DNA of 64,000 nt from Harmonia axyridis (Eukaryota; Arthropoda; Insecta; Coleoptera; Coccinellidae): NCBI RefSeq assembly GCF_914767665.1, contig NC_059504.1, forward strand, positions 31,984,001 to 32,048,000, read 5' to 3'. Positions 11,133-21,994 of this stretch are shown in pieces; the first letter of the stretch is position 1; every line of letters begins with the position of its first letter. A program made the position numbers and the translations under genes. Under the pieces are notes generated by a model, which was not told the DNA's origin, did not search any database, and saw only the letters and a list, made by a program, of their open reading frames with translations.

Positions 11133-11672
11133 AACAAAATCGATATAATACGTATTCAAAAGGTATAAATGAAATATTTCTTATTCAAAAAAGAGTATTA
11201 AGAATTATGTACAAAATGGGAAATCGTGATTCGTGTCGGGGTGTATTTATGAAAAATAAAATATTAACTGTTATTGGAATTTATATTTCTGAATCATTGA
11301 AATTTTTGTTTGAAAATCGTAATAGATTTGATGTACAGGTGAGTGATAGATACCCTGTGAGATCCAGAGACTTTCATTATCCTTTACACCGTCTATAATT
11401 AACAGAAAAACACCCAGAATATATGTGCAAAAAATTATTTGATAAGTTACCTCAACATTTAAAGGTTTTTGGATCTTACAGGGTGTATGTCCAAAATATC
11501 AAAGAATTTTTGTTAGAATTAGAACCGTATTTTTTGAATGAATACTTGGATAGGCATAGGTGAGAAATTTATTTTATTTTGACGTAATTCGTTTGTAATT
11601 CTTTATGTGGTGGCTCATGTACTGTATGTTACAATATGAAATAAAGTTTTATTATTATTATTTTTATTATCA
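11133..11672 (+). mobile_element. 3' fragment of a different LINE (RT C-terminus and tail)
   Basis: The plus frame reads INEIFLIQKRVLRIMYKM, ILTVIGIYISESLKF, then (past a stop at 11396-11398) KKLFDKLPQHLKVF and a final stop at 11561-11563. This is the C-terminal end of an insect LINE reverse transcriptase and matches in layout the fragment at 25730-26151. After the ORF come AATAAA (11640) and a TTA-rich tail (11652-11672). It sits inside the Jockey endonuclease domain, so it landed later. Confidence 0.7.
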
Positions 11673-12120
11673 AGAGTCGAAACTCGGCACAAAAACGCCC
11701 CCTAAATTACCAAATTACTATTATTTTAACAAACCAAAGTCTAGGGCTAGTGAAGGTCTCTTAATTTACTATAAAAAACATCTAACACCGGTTGAAATCG
11801 AAACTTGCACATATTCTTTTGAAAGTCAGGCTATTAAAATCGATAATATAACAATAGTTAATATCTACAACGGACATCAAAGTCCAATATGTTTGAACGA
11901 AATGACCACTCTAATGGCTCTGGGTCATAAAATCCTCATTTTGGGGGAATTCAATAGTCGAAATACCCGAAATTGCCGAACAATAGAAATGGAAACTTAC
12001 TTCAAAAATTTCTGAGTAACTCAAATTATTTTCTGAACTATCCACAAAATTCCTTTACGTATTTTCTTCCGAGAAATGCAAACCTTCAACATTAGACCTA
12101 ATGATTTCGAAAAACTCAGC
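11673..12120 (+). pseudogene. Jockey-type ORF2 endonuclease, continued
   Basis: The frame reads QESKLGTKTPPKLPNYYYF, then ASEGLLIYYKK, ITIVNIYNGHQSP and ILILGEFNSRN (the (G)DFN(A)H-like motif, here GEFNSRN, with the Asp and His changed). Further on, after frame slips, KPSTLDLMI is readable (about 12085). These are successive motifs of the AP-endonuclease that nicks target DNA. The order fits 11062-11132 as the missing start. Confidence 0.7.
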
Positions 12121-12619
12121 AATTAAAGAACCATTTGCATTATATATATATAAATATTAGACGCAGTTCAATCCGGAACACACAAAGTTCACAAATAAAT
12201 ATGTATAGATATATATACAGGGTGTCCCGTAAAGACCACGTCAAACCTAGGGAGAATGTAGACCAAAGGATAACCCACCTGCTATGACAAAATTCCTATA
12301 ATAAAAGTCTTACCGTTTTCGAGATATTTTTTTTTTTCGAAAATAATGAATTTTTGCCCCTTTCAATAGTTTTGCCATTACGGTTGGTACAATTTTACAT
12401 CTTTCTGGTTAATTTTTTCAGTTAAATATTGCTGAAGAATGATTTTAACGTTTTCATCAAGAACATCCCCCGAAAATTTTAAAGGGGGGCTAAGAGAAAT
12501 ATTTTTGTTGGAAATTTTGGTAGTGGATTATTTTGTTCATGAAGTTTAGCCCATCGTAGTGGAAAAAAAATGTACCGAGCTACTGCTGCACATTACTTCA
12601 ATAATTTGTCTATTTTATA

Positions 12620-13080
12620 GTGATTTCAAAGAGGTATCACACAAGTAATGTGTTATTCGAAAAAAAAAGATATGGCTGTTTTTATCCAAATGGGTACATT
12701 TCTGACAAAATCAAGTTTGTCAATTCTGTTAAGAAATCTTCGATGTTGCATTACTTAGTGAACAATGGCAATTGTTCACGTGCGAAAATATTACTCGCAT
12801 AATTATTCACCTCAACGAAATTCAATTTGCCAGCAAATTTTGGAAAACATCATGCAGATCCAGATTTTTTTAATGAGATCATTTGGAGCGACGAGTCTTC
12901 CTGTACCAAGGATGGGTACATGAAGACCTAAATCCTCACCGGTGGATTGGAAGAGAAGGTGAAATTTTGTGGCCTCCTCGTTCACCTGACCTAAATCCTA
13001 TGGACTTTTAATATTGGGGCTGCCTAAAAAACAAAGTATACGCAACACCCATACGTGATGAAACCGAATTGAGAGAATGC
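12620..13080 (+). pseudogene. Tc1/mariner transposase, left arm
   Basis: Readable pieces in order: YHTSNVLFEKKRYGCFYP, IIWSDESSCTKDGYM (first catalytic D region), then after an internal deletion RWIGREGEILWPPRSPDLNP (the SPDLNP motif before the last catalytic residue), and KNKVYATPIRDETELRE. Stops interrupt the frame (for example around 12802 and after NPMDF). Confidence 0.75.
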
Positions 13081-13084
13081 ATCC

Positions 13085-13790
13085 GCAATTCGGCTTCATC
13101 ACGTATGGGTATTGCGTATACTTTGTCTTTTAGGCAGCCCCAATATTAAAAGTCCATAGGATTTAGGTCAGGTGAACGAGGAGACCACAAAATTTCACCT
13201 TCTCTTCCAATCCACCGGTGGGGATAAGTCCTATTCAAATGTGCGGTATCTTCGAGTCCGTAATGTGCTGGGCATCCATCATGTTGAAACCACAGACTAC
13301 GGCACATCTTCCAACAAAATGGGCAGATGGTTGGTTAAAAATTCCAAATAATTGTTTGCGTTCAGTGATGGCGGCAGTTCGGTCGGGCCCAAAATTGCAC
13401 CATTAAATATTCCAGTCCATAAATTGATCGTGAATCGATATTGTGATCTATCTTCTCTGACCTTGTGTAGATTTATGATATTCCAGCTATGCAAATTGTG
13501 AAGATTCATGTACTCGTTGCTCCAAATGATCTTATTAAAAAAATCTGGAACTGCATGATGTTTTCCAAAATTTGCCGGCAAAATTAAATTTCGTTGAGGT
13601 GAATAATTATGCGAGTAATATTTTCGCACGTGTACAATTGCCATTGTTCACTAAGTAATGCAACATCGAAGATTTCTCAACAGAATTGACAAACTTGATT
13701 TTGTCAGAAACGTACCCATTTGGATAAAAACAGCCATATCTTTTTTTTTAGAATAACAAATTACTTGTTTGATACCTCTCTGAAATCACT
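13085..13790 (-). pseudogene. Tc1/mariner transposase, right arm
   Basis: The minus frame at 13644-13297 reads SQYRFTINLWTGIFNGAILG, then NANNYLEFLTNHLPILLEDV, the central part of the DDE domain of insect Tc1/mariner transposases. Downstream, in other frames, RWIGREGEILWSPRSPDLNP repeats the left arm. It is the longer of the two arms but also carries stops. Confidence 0.75.
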
Positions 13791-14194
13791 ATAAAATAGA
13801 CAATTTATTGGTGTAATGTGCAGCAGTAGCTCGGTACATTTTTTTTCCACTACGATGAGCTAAACTTCATGAACAAAATAATCCACTACCAAAATTTCCA
13901 ATAAAAATATTTATCTTAGCCCCCCTTTAACATTTTCGGGGGATGTTTTTATTGTAAACGTTAAAATCATTCTTCTGCAATATTTCACTGAAAAAATTAA
14001 CCAGAAAGATGTAAAATTGTACCAACCGTAAGGGCAAAATTATTGAAAGGGGCAAAAATTCATTATTTAAAAAAAAAAAAATATCTCGAAAACGGTAAGA
14101 CTTTTATTATAGGAATTTTGTCATAGCAGGTGGGTTATCCTGTGATCTTCATTCTACCTCGGTTTGACGTGGTCTTTACGGTACACCCTGTATA

Positions 14195-14220
14195 TAACCC
14201 TATAAGGTGAAAGGGAAAAA

Positions 14221-14229
<9 letters not shown>
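14195..14229 (+). mobile_element. Tiny 3' stub of an R4-like element
   Basis: ACCCTATAAGGTGA followed by an A tract and a (TA)n tract copies the very 3' end of the R4-like element at 54302-57998 (CCAACCCTATAAGGTGAAAA at 57959-57978). It is an extreme 5' truncation, common for target-primed elements. Confidence 0.6.

Positions 14230-14288
<59 letters not shown>
14230..14288. repeat. (TA)n microsatellite
   Basis: Uninterrupted TA dinucleotides between an R4-like 3' stub and a PLE tail. Confidence 0.95.
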
Positions 14289-14291
<3 letters not shown>

Positions 14292-14424
14292 TAGAATCCC
14301 ATTATAATAACATTATAATTGTAGTAACCCTGAGGAAGGAACTAACCAGTTCCGAAAGCTTGGTATGAATAAAGAGTAAAACTGAAATCCTTCTTATCAG
14401 TCGAATTCCCTTAAAGATTCACGA
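14289..14424 (+). mobile_element. 3' tail of a Penelope-like element
   Basis: The 100 bp from 14320 are the same as 58188-58290, another tail directly in front of (TA)n. It contains a hammerhead-like fold, AATAAAGAGTAAA and ends in TTCACGA(TA)n. No coding part remains. Confidence 0.65.
14326..14364 (+). ncRNA. Hammerhead-ribozyme-like motif in PLE tail
   Basis: ACC (stem I) - CTGAGGA core, one extra A, stem II GGAAC/GTTCC, GAAA core, two-base helix III AG/CT, T, then GGT closing stem I. The extra A between core and stem II departs from the textbook hammerhead. Confidence 0.5.
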
Positions 14425-15057
14425 TATATATATATATATATACAGGGTGAGTCTTTGACTTGTACATATATTTCAACCGAAGATTCTTGGGGTCAAAAGA
14501 AACACTTTTTTCATTTACCATTTTTTCCGATTCGGCCCTGTTAAAAAGATATAGCCATTTTAAATTTTCATAATGAGCTAATTCACCCCTGGTAACCGGA
14601 ACACTGAAGTATTCGCAAGTATAAGATATACAATTTGAACCTTGGAAATAAGCTATTAAATTGAAAAAACCATTATAAACTCACTTTTAACATTCCATTT
14701 GTTGAACAAAGTAGTATTTTTAATACAATAAATGAGTTATCCCAATTTCACTGACGATAAAGATTAAATATTTTTCTCTTGATTTTCTATTTCATTTTCG
14801 ATAATCATAACGAATTGAGCTCGCTATCACCCATATAAGCTTAGCTCTGATATTCATAATTCATATCCATTCATTCATTATATCGCATTTATAATATATC
14901 GTTGTTTATTTGATTTCGTACTAGAATTGCAATTTAACCTTACATTCTCAAATAAATAATATTCATCTGTGACAGTTCTAACACAGAGTAGTAGTCTGTG
15001 GTTTTAAGTTTGAACCTCAAATTTCGAGTGTTGCAAATTTAAACACAACAGTTCCAA

Positions 15058-15263
15058 ATGACTACCTCGGTGGTACAGTGGACTGAGAAGTTGGCTGTGG
15101 TGCCGAAGGTACCGGGTTCGAATCCTGGCTAGGTCATGGATGTTGTGTATGTCTGGTGGAGGTTTATGAGTTTGATATAGTAAATATGAAATGTTCGCTG
15201 TGTAGATGGCGTTAGTAGCCAAGCACATATAAAGGAAAAAAAAAAAAGAAGAAAAAAAAAAAA
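15058..15263 (+). mobile_element. tRNA-derived SINE with A-rich tail
   Basis: A perfect RNA polymerase III box A (TGGTACAGTGG, 15071-15081) and box B (GGTTCGAATCC, 15115-15125) are 33 bases apart, as in a tRNA gene. A ~110-bp tRNA-unrelated body follows and an A-rich tail (15232-15263) ends it. The 11-bp sequence AACAGTTCCAA stands immediately before (15047-15057) and after (15264-15274), a perfect target-site duplication. SINEs do not code for protein and use a partner LINE's machinery; the partner cannot be told from this copy. The perfect duplication suggests a young insertion. Confidence 0.93.
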
Positions 15264-15274
15264 AACAGTTCCAA

Positions 15275-15779
15275 TAATCTATGTTCTAATTTCTAACCTA
15301 AAATCTAAAATATTCATTTAAAGTTTACACTGTTATTGTCTTATGATATTTGATATTATATTTGCATAAAATGAAAATCATCAAAGATTTGAAGAAACCC
15401 AACAGAATATTGAAGTTCCATACATATTTTCAAGAAATTTATAAACAATTTCCAAAATAATGGTGTGGATACAAAATAAATAAGTATGCATTCTGATAGA
15501 GAGTAATTCCTTTATGAAATGAAGCATTTGATTTGTGCCAACTATCTCATAAAAATAATGATCTGCATCAATATTTTTGAAGCCATTAGTGTGAAAATAT
15601 GGAAATGGAGTTTTATGGCTCTGTAATCAATGGAAAATGTTAGACTCCACTTGTTATGAAATTTGTTCTATAATATGTACCTGCATTATAGCCAACTCTA
15701 CTTGATTCATCTTGATTTCGCCATTGAAAATAAATGAGAAGTCTTCTTCTTCTTCTTCTTCGTATTTTAAGCCTTGGGC
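15275..15779. other. No gene seen
   Basis: AT-rich sequence with no open frame or repeat border that I can support. Confidence 0.5.
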
Positions 15780-16394
15780 TTGTGTTCTCCATTTAACCTT
15801 CCTGCGAAATCGACGTCCACGAATCTCTCCATCTTTTTGGAGGTCTTCCTATCGGTCGTCTTGTTCCTGGTGTTCCGTCTCTCGCAATCTTCGCGATTCT
15901 TTCCTCGTTCATCCTGTCCACGTGGGAATTCCATAGTCTCCTTCTGTTTCGACCCCAACGTACTATATCTTGGACTCCGCATATGTTCCGAATCTCTTCA
16001 TTTCTTTTTCTGTCTCTTAGGGTGAACCCCAGGGCGTTTCTCAGTATTTTCATCTCGGCTGTTCGAAGTGCGTTCTTGGTCACTTGATTGTCAGCTCTTG
16101 TTTCTATCCCGTATGTCATTATTGGTCTTATAACACTTTTATATATTCTAATTTTAGTTTCCATACGCATGTGCCTGTTATTCCATATGATATCTCTTAG
16201 TGCACCCGATATCCTTGCCGCCTTGCTGGTCTGTTCTCTAGTTTCCCTGTTTCTGTCCTGGTTGGATGTTATTCATACTCCCAAGTATTCGACTGCCATC
16301 ACCTGTTCAACTGGTCGATCTTCCACTACAAGCTTGCATCTTATAGGTTCTTTAGAAATGACAAGAGTCTTAGTTTTTGGGGTAGATATTTTTC
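15780..16394 (-). pseudogene. LINE reverse transcriptase C-terminal fragment (RTE-like)
   Basis: The minus strand reads KTKTLVISKEPIRCKLVVED, MAVEYLGV, a stop, then TSKAARISGALRDIIW, KIRIYKSVIRPIMTYGIETR and GRPPKRWRDSW. This order (thumb region, VIRP..TY.IETR, GRPPKRW tail) is typical of the C-terminal third of many insect endonuclease-RT proteins of RTE-like elements. The catalytic YxDD motif is not included. One in-frame stop lies near 16275. Confidence 0.75.
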
Positions 16395-17260
16395 ATGCTA
16401 AGTTTGAGAAGTAATTAATATAAATATCCACAATTGAATATCCTGTTTCTTTCAACTCACCTATTTGTTTTCATATTAAAACAATTATGGCACTCTTGGA
16501 AGTATGTCAATCATATGCTTTAGGATGAATTTATGGAGTAGCAAAAGAATAAAGTATTTAATCTCAATCACATGAAAATTTGTTTAGTATGTACTTAGTG
16601 GTATATTTCGATGTGAGTTTGAATGACCACAAGAAGAATACAGTATTGTTCGATGGCAGCAGTCTTTAGTGTGATATTGATTGTTGTCATTAAAATGAGA
16701 CTATTTTGTGAAAACTTCATTAAACATGGGCTTTATGGGAAATCTGGACTTTTCAAAATAGAATGTTGATTTTAATGAAGTATCTTATTATCTGAGCTGT
16801 GTCAAAGCTCAATAATTTGTAATCAAATAGAAGAGTTGAGGTGAGCTTATTCAAATAACTTCATTTTCAAACTAAGTTGGCTAGTACTTCAATTCTAAAA
16901 TCTGAGACATGACATCATATAAATATTCATTTCTGTGGTTTTTTTTTCCACAACAGAACAGAGTTGCATTCAGCCAAAGTACCCAATTTTTTGAATTTCA
17001 CAGATAATTTTTTTTTTTTAAGATCAAGTTACTCGAAAACGGCGCTTTGTACGAGAAAATATAAAGAATACTTTTATTTTTCAAATTAGCCAAATATTCT
17101 TCAATGAACGTTCAAATTAATTTTAAGAGTTGGGTTCTTAGATTTTCTGGTATTTTTATGTGATGTAATGTTCATAATGAAGAAACTGAAAGATGTGTAG
17201 GGAATCTTGTGGTCGGAGAAGATGTATCACATCAAGGAAAAGCTATATTCCAAAAATCAT
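16395..17260. other. No gene seen
   Basis: AT-rich interior of the rearranged mariner-like element; no supported coding or RNA feature. Confidence 0.5.
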
Positions 17261-17467
17261 TTCGTTCAATAGAACCATTTACGAGATATAGCCGAAAATC
17301 ACATTTTTTTATCGATTTTCAACAGCCTGTATCTTAGTAACCGGGCCGAATCGGAAAAATCTATAATGGAAAAAAGTGGGTGAGTCTTTGACTTGTACAT
17401 ATATTTTAACCGAAGATTCCTGAGGTCAAAACAAACACTTTTTTCCATTATAGATTTTTCCGATTCG

Positions 17468-17731
17468 GCCTTCCAACTCCGTGAAATACACAAACTGAAA
17501 TCTGTAAGTGTACTACCGCTGATTATCTCGGAGAATGGGCTGATAGAGAGGCACTTACCTGAGAACACTCGGAGACTCTGCCTGGATCAGCATGTGATGT
17601 CTAGCTCACAGAAACAAATCATCTTGAGCACAACGAGAATTGTCAGGAAATTTCTCCAAGGCCCATAGCGTCTGTGCACGCCTTGACCACGGTCCGGCGT
17701 CCATGGTTTCGTACCCGCGGATGACGCGGTG

Positions 17732-17748
<17 letters not shown>
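17468..17748 (+). mobile_element. 5'-truncated R4-like 3' end, tail-to-tail with the next element
   Basis: The plus strand carries the last 66 codons (FQLREIHKLKSVSVLPLIIS, ending KFLQGP and a stop at 17668) plus 3' UTR and A tract of the same family as the minus-strand element to the right. The two copies are almost identical and their tails face each other across a (TA)n tract (17749-17820). Confidence 0.85.

Positions 17749-17820
<72 letters not shown>
17749..17820. repeat. (TA)n microsatellite between two opposed R4-like tails
   Basis: TA dinucleotides with one C interruption (17801), bounded by an A tract on the left and a T tract on the right, as expected if two elements primed from opposite strands of the same repeat. 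Confidence 0.9.
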
Positions 17821-20800
17821 TTTTTTTTTTTTGTTTTTTTTTTCACCGCGTCATCCGCGGGTACGAAACCATGGACGCCGGACCGTGGTCAAGGCGTGCA
17901 CAGACGCTATGGGCCTTGGAGAAATTTCCTGACAATTCTCGTTGTGCTCAAGATGATTTGTTTCTGTGAGCTAGACATCATATGCTGATCCAGGCAGAGT
18001 CTCCGAGTGTTCTCAGGTAAGTGCCTCTCTATCAGCCCATTCTCCGAGATAATCAGCGGTAGTACACTTACAGATTTCAGTTTGTGTATTTCACGGAGTT
18101 GGAAGGCCAGTTCAGAGTATTTGCTGATTTTCTCCGAGCACGCTTTTGCCAAGTTGTCATCCGCTGGTACAGTAAAATCCAGCAGCAAACATGTTTCCTT
18201 TTCCCTGTCGAAGATGGCGACATCCGGTCTGTTATGTGCCACTCCTCTGTCGGTCACAAGCGTGGCGTCCCAATACATTTTATAGCGCTGATTCTCCAGG
18301 AGGGTTTTTGGTAAGTAGATATATTGCTCGACCTCATCCTGAAGTAATCCTAGTTTCAGGGCTATCTGCTGGTGGTATATCTTCCCCATGGCATTATGCC
18401 TGTCAAGATATTCCCTGGGGGCGAGAATAGGGCAAAAGGAGGTTACGTGTTGAATAGACTCCGCACCCTGGGCACACTTCCGACACCTATCCGATGGAAT
18501 AGCTTGCTTGGCGATGTGCTTCATGTACATTCTGGTAGGCATCACCTAGTCTTGTATCGCCAGAAGTCTTTCCTCTGTTTCCGGAAAAAGATATCCCGCA
18601 CGCAAGTAAGTAAGCGATTCGGATCTTTCTACATCTTTACTTTGCAGGTGGGTTGGATATGTGCCGTGTAAGGCCTTGCCGTTCCACTCCAGGATGCGTT
18701 CCTCTGCAGAGGGTTGGGGAAGCTGGTATCCCGGTTCAGCAAGCCTCAGAGCAGACACTCCATCAGCAGCTTCACATATTGCTTTGAAGAGAGGTGAGTT
18801 GTTCTTAAGAAAGTGTTGTCTCGGGTCACTGACATTTCTTGCGTGAGCTTCCTCCAAGCTCATCAGTCCTCTCCCTCCTTGGTGTCGTGGGAGGTACAGC
18901 CTAATTGTTGAGGAGTGGGGGTGGTGAACTCCATATTTAGTCAGCATTGATCTGACATCCCGATCCAGTGCTCGGAGCTCAGTTGTTGACCAATTGAGTA
19001 CACCAAATGAATAGGTCATGCTTGGGATGGCCCAGATGTTGATAGCTGTGAATAGGGACTTTGAGTTGAGTTTTGCCTTGAGGAGCATTGCAATTCTGGA
19101 GAGGAGCTTCTCTCTGAAGGATTGTTTCATTTCGGGAGTTTTTATTTCCAAGGCCTGGTTCATTCCCAGGTATTTGTAAGGGACTTCTTTGCTCAGAGTC
19201 GGTATTGTGACACTGTTGTTAAGTATTGCCCCCTCCATAGTGTCATCAATCTTTCCTCTCCGAACATCAAGAACTGCACACTTATCGACCCCCATCTCCA
19301 TACCCACTGATTCGCTAAAAGCTGCAACCACTTTCAGCATTCTTCTCAGTTGTTCTGGATTGGCTCCATAAAGTTTCAGGTCATCCATGAACATGCGATG
19401 TGAGATAGCAATGTGTCTGTTCTTATTGACAACGTATCCATACTTTGTGTTCTTCAGAATAATGCTAAGGGGATTGAGCGCCAAACAGAACCAGATAGGG
19501 CTCAGCGTGTCACCCTGAAAAATGCCCCTCCTGATCTTTATTATTGGCGATTCTGTCACGCTTCCTCCCACGTTAACGTTCAGGGAGGTCCTCCAGGTTT
19601 TCATGAGGTTCCTCAGCAGTTCGATCACGTGTCCAGCTACTCCATGCATTTCCAGCACCTTCAGAAGCCATGTATGTGGGATGGAGTCAAAGGCTTTCCT
19701 ATAATCCACCCAGGCAACTGAGATATTCCTAAGCTTCTTTCGCGCCTGCTTGGTGGTAATATGGTAGATTATCAGAAGCTCCTTGCATCCTTTCGTTCCT
19801 CCTCGGCATCCACCCTGCTCTTCAGTCATCAGGTTATGATCTCTGATGTGTTTGCTGAGGTATCTCGTTATGATTCCGGTGATGATCTTATACAACGACG
19901 AGAGGCAAGTGATCGGTCGGTAGTTTTTTGGGTCCTTTCTGTCACCGTTCTTTGGGATGAGATATGTGACTCCCAGTGTAAGGAAACCAGGTATTGATGC
20001 AGGGTTATTGAGGGCATCCTGTATAAGAAGTGTCAGTTTATCGTGAACACTATTGAAGTACTTCCACCAGTAGTTGTGGAGTTTATCTGGACCTGGTGCA
20101 GCCCAGTTGTTAGATCTTTTGAGTGTCTCGACAATGTCCGATTTCTGCACCTGTACTTCCTCCATAAGCTCATTAGGGATCTTCTGCTGTGCCTCCTCTA
20201 TCCAATATGCACTCTCGTCGTGAGTACTCTCCCTCGACCAAACCTCCGCCCAGAAGTCGCGCGCTGCCTCAGGTTCGAGTTTTACCTCTTCCCTCTCATC
20301 TGCTGTCTCCAGTGCTCGAAAGAACTGCTTCTGATTTTTATAAAAGAGGTTGTTGTTCTTGTAGCGTTTGGTCCTCTCGTTATACCTTCTGATGCGATTT
20401 CCTAGCGCCTTAATTTTTTGTTTCAGGTGATCGGAAACAACAGACAACTTGTTCTTGAAGGTGAGCTCCTTGCGCTTAATCTGACATTCAGAAGCTACCT
20501 TCCCAACAGCTTTAATGACTTTAGCAGTTGGCGTTGCCGAATTCAGGTAGGTATTAACTATCCCAATCTTTTTCCTTAAAGATGTGATCTTTTTTTCTAG
20601 GCGCAGTTTCCAAGGGGCAGTTGTGAGTGGTCTTGATGTACCTTGATGATGTTCAATCCGGTGCCCGAATGCCTCAGCCACAGTTACGTACACCGTATCC
20701 ACCAGTCCCTCAAGTGTCTCCACGTTTGCCAGATGTCTCGATATAATTATGTTCACCCTTGCCACGAGGTCTCGTGTTGTCTTGGAGTATCTCAATCGCG

Positions 20801-21535
20801 GGATTTTTGGTCTCCTTTCCGCCGCAACTCCAGAGTACCTCACCAAGTTGGTAAAGAAGGATTTCTCGGTCATGTCTTCCTCAGGTTGTCTAAGAAAAAT
20901 GCCACTTCTTCTTATCCCTGTCGATGATCTTCTGGATTCCTCTGGTGAATTGGCAATGTCTCGCTCCGCGGTGGTGGGAAAGCAGCTGTTTTTGATACAT
21001 TCCAGCTCAGCACGAGAAAGTTTTTGCTTGTCAAGGATCCAGCGAACCCTGTTAGACAGTAATTGAGCATATGCCGGTCGGTCGGGGCAAATTTCCTTCC
21101 ATGTCTCCAAGAGTAAGTTCCTGTATGTGATGTTGCGAGTCTCAACAAGGTTCAAAGCTATATAGTGGGAACGCATCACCATACAGTTATCATCGTTAGT
21201 CCAGCGCGTTCGCCTATCCCGTTGTGGCCTTCTTGCAGCGGAGTGAACGGTACGAACACCCAAGCTGTCAGAACTTTCTCCTCGCGGAGAGGCGAGACAT
21301 GGCCTTACGGTGCCATCTCGGAGGGGTGCGCCGCTCGCCCCACACATTCCTCCTACAGACCGATCCTCTGGACGGCTCCGAAGGGAGCTAGTCCGAAGCC
21401 CCCTACCGCCCTGTGTTCTACTTCTCGTAACAAGAGCTAGTAAATTTAATCCCTTCCAAGGGTGCTAACCTTGGTTGGGTATGACTCGGGTACGCATGGA
21501 CGTCACTCCCCGATGATATTGCGTATCACCCCTGC
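17821..21535 (-). mobile_element. R4-like (R2 superclade) non-LTR retrotransposon, full length, one nonsense codon
   Basis: The element runs from its 5' end (GCAGGGGTGATACGC, read from 21535 leftwards) next to a (TA)n tract to its 3' A tract (17821-17844) next to another. It has a single ORF, with a 5' leader that aligns to those of the copies at 48090 and 54302, including TACCCGAGTCA. Length is about 3.7 kb. No target duplication can be scored inside a TA repeat. Confidence 0.85.
17907..21347 (-). pseudogene. R4-like ORF: Myb-like domain, reverse transcriptase, CCHC knuckle, restriction-like endonuclease
   Basis: One frame of about 1146 codons interrupted only by TAG at 18546-18548, where the copy at 48 kb has CAG (Q). 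In order: a Myb-like DNA-binding region near residues 45-110 (RRTRWTNDDNCMVM), the RT from about residue 410 (NNWAAPGPDKLHNYWWKYF; WVDYRKAFDSIPHTWLL; GIFQGDTLSPIWFCLALNPL; FMDD), then past the stop a CCHC knuckle (CRKC...H...C) and a PD-D endonuclease core (NRPDVAIFD...LLLDFTVP). The RT active site reads FMDD instead of the YxDD of its three relatives here. Such proteins nick DNA and reverse-transcribe the RNA at the nick. The start at 21347 is uncertain because homology to the 54-kb copy extends about 35 codons further upstream without an ATG. Confidence 0.85.
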
Positions 21536-21536
21536 G

Positions 21537-21554
21537 TATATATATATATATATA
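21537..21554. repeat. (TA)n tract between R4-like 5' end and PLE 3' end
   Basis: Short TA run at the junction of two minus-strand retroelements: the R4-like 5' end to the left, the PLE tail to the right. Confidence 0.9.
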
Positions 21555-21654
21555 TATATATATACAAAATGTGATAATTTCCTAAAGTAATTAATAAACA
21601 ATGGTTTAAGGGGTGTTGGAAAACTTCAATTGTTACTAACTTCGTTATTTCATC

Positions 21655-21695
21655 AGTCGACGTTTCGATCCTTGGTTGGGATCTTCTTCAGGACT
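21655..21695 (-). ncRNA. Hammerhead-ribozyme-like motif in PLE tail
   Basis: Stem I AGTC/GACT, core CTGAAGA plus one extra A, stem II GATCC/GGATC, GAAA, helix III AC/GT, cleavage-site C. Confidence 0.5.
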
Positions 21696-21994
21696 TCTAT
21701 AAAACAAACAACATACAAATATAACACAAACATTGCAGAAAAGACAACATGTTAAAACGCACCGAAATGCGAAGAGTTACCAGATCTTAAGTTGCACTGA
21801 ATCTTATACAGATTTGGAGGAAAAATTATTAATTATCTTGAACACAAAATAGTCTCTAATACAATAACGTCTTTTTTTATCACACACTTCCTTATTCTCT
21901 TGAAAACTTCTTTTTAAAAAACTTTCTTCATCCATCTGACAACTGCGTAAAAAACGAAAGGGGTTAGGTCGGGTTCATAGAACATCATAGATCT

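Larger units (their letters stand above)
12218..14190. mobile_element. Fold-back Tc1/mariner made of two inward-facing 5' halves
   Basis: The ends CAGGGTGTCCCGTAAAGACC (12218) and its mirror (to 14190) are flanked by TA. From both ends the sequence reads inward through the same transposase N-terminal and catalytic region and meets at a short unpaired centre near 13075-13090. So both arms derive from the same end of the parent transposon and the true 3' end is missing. The left arm has lost about 250-300 bp of the middle. Stops and frameshifts occur in both arms. Confidence 0.85.
14443..17470. mobile_element. Rearranged mariner-like element carrying later insertions
   Basis: The left end (CAGGGTGAGTCTTTGACTTG, 14443) follows TA. 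The same end sequence occurs again in the same orientation at 17381-17467, directly after an inverted piece of it (17343-17380), so the right end is a small hairpin rearrangement rather than a simple inverted repeat. The segment between contains a SINE and an RT fragment that inserted later. I see no transposase. Exact limits are uncertain. Confidence 0.45.

Noticed and set aside
15061..15135. A tRNA gene
   Set aside because: The A and B boxes are perfect, but there is no acceptor stem pairing, and the A-rich tail with flanking 11-bp duplication identifies a SINE.
18007..21440. Plus-strand open frames across the R4-like element
   Set aside because: Shadows of the minus-strand retrotransposon ORF; no independent domain. 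The same holds for opposite-strand frames over the PLE, E2-E4 and BEL/Pao ORFs.
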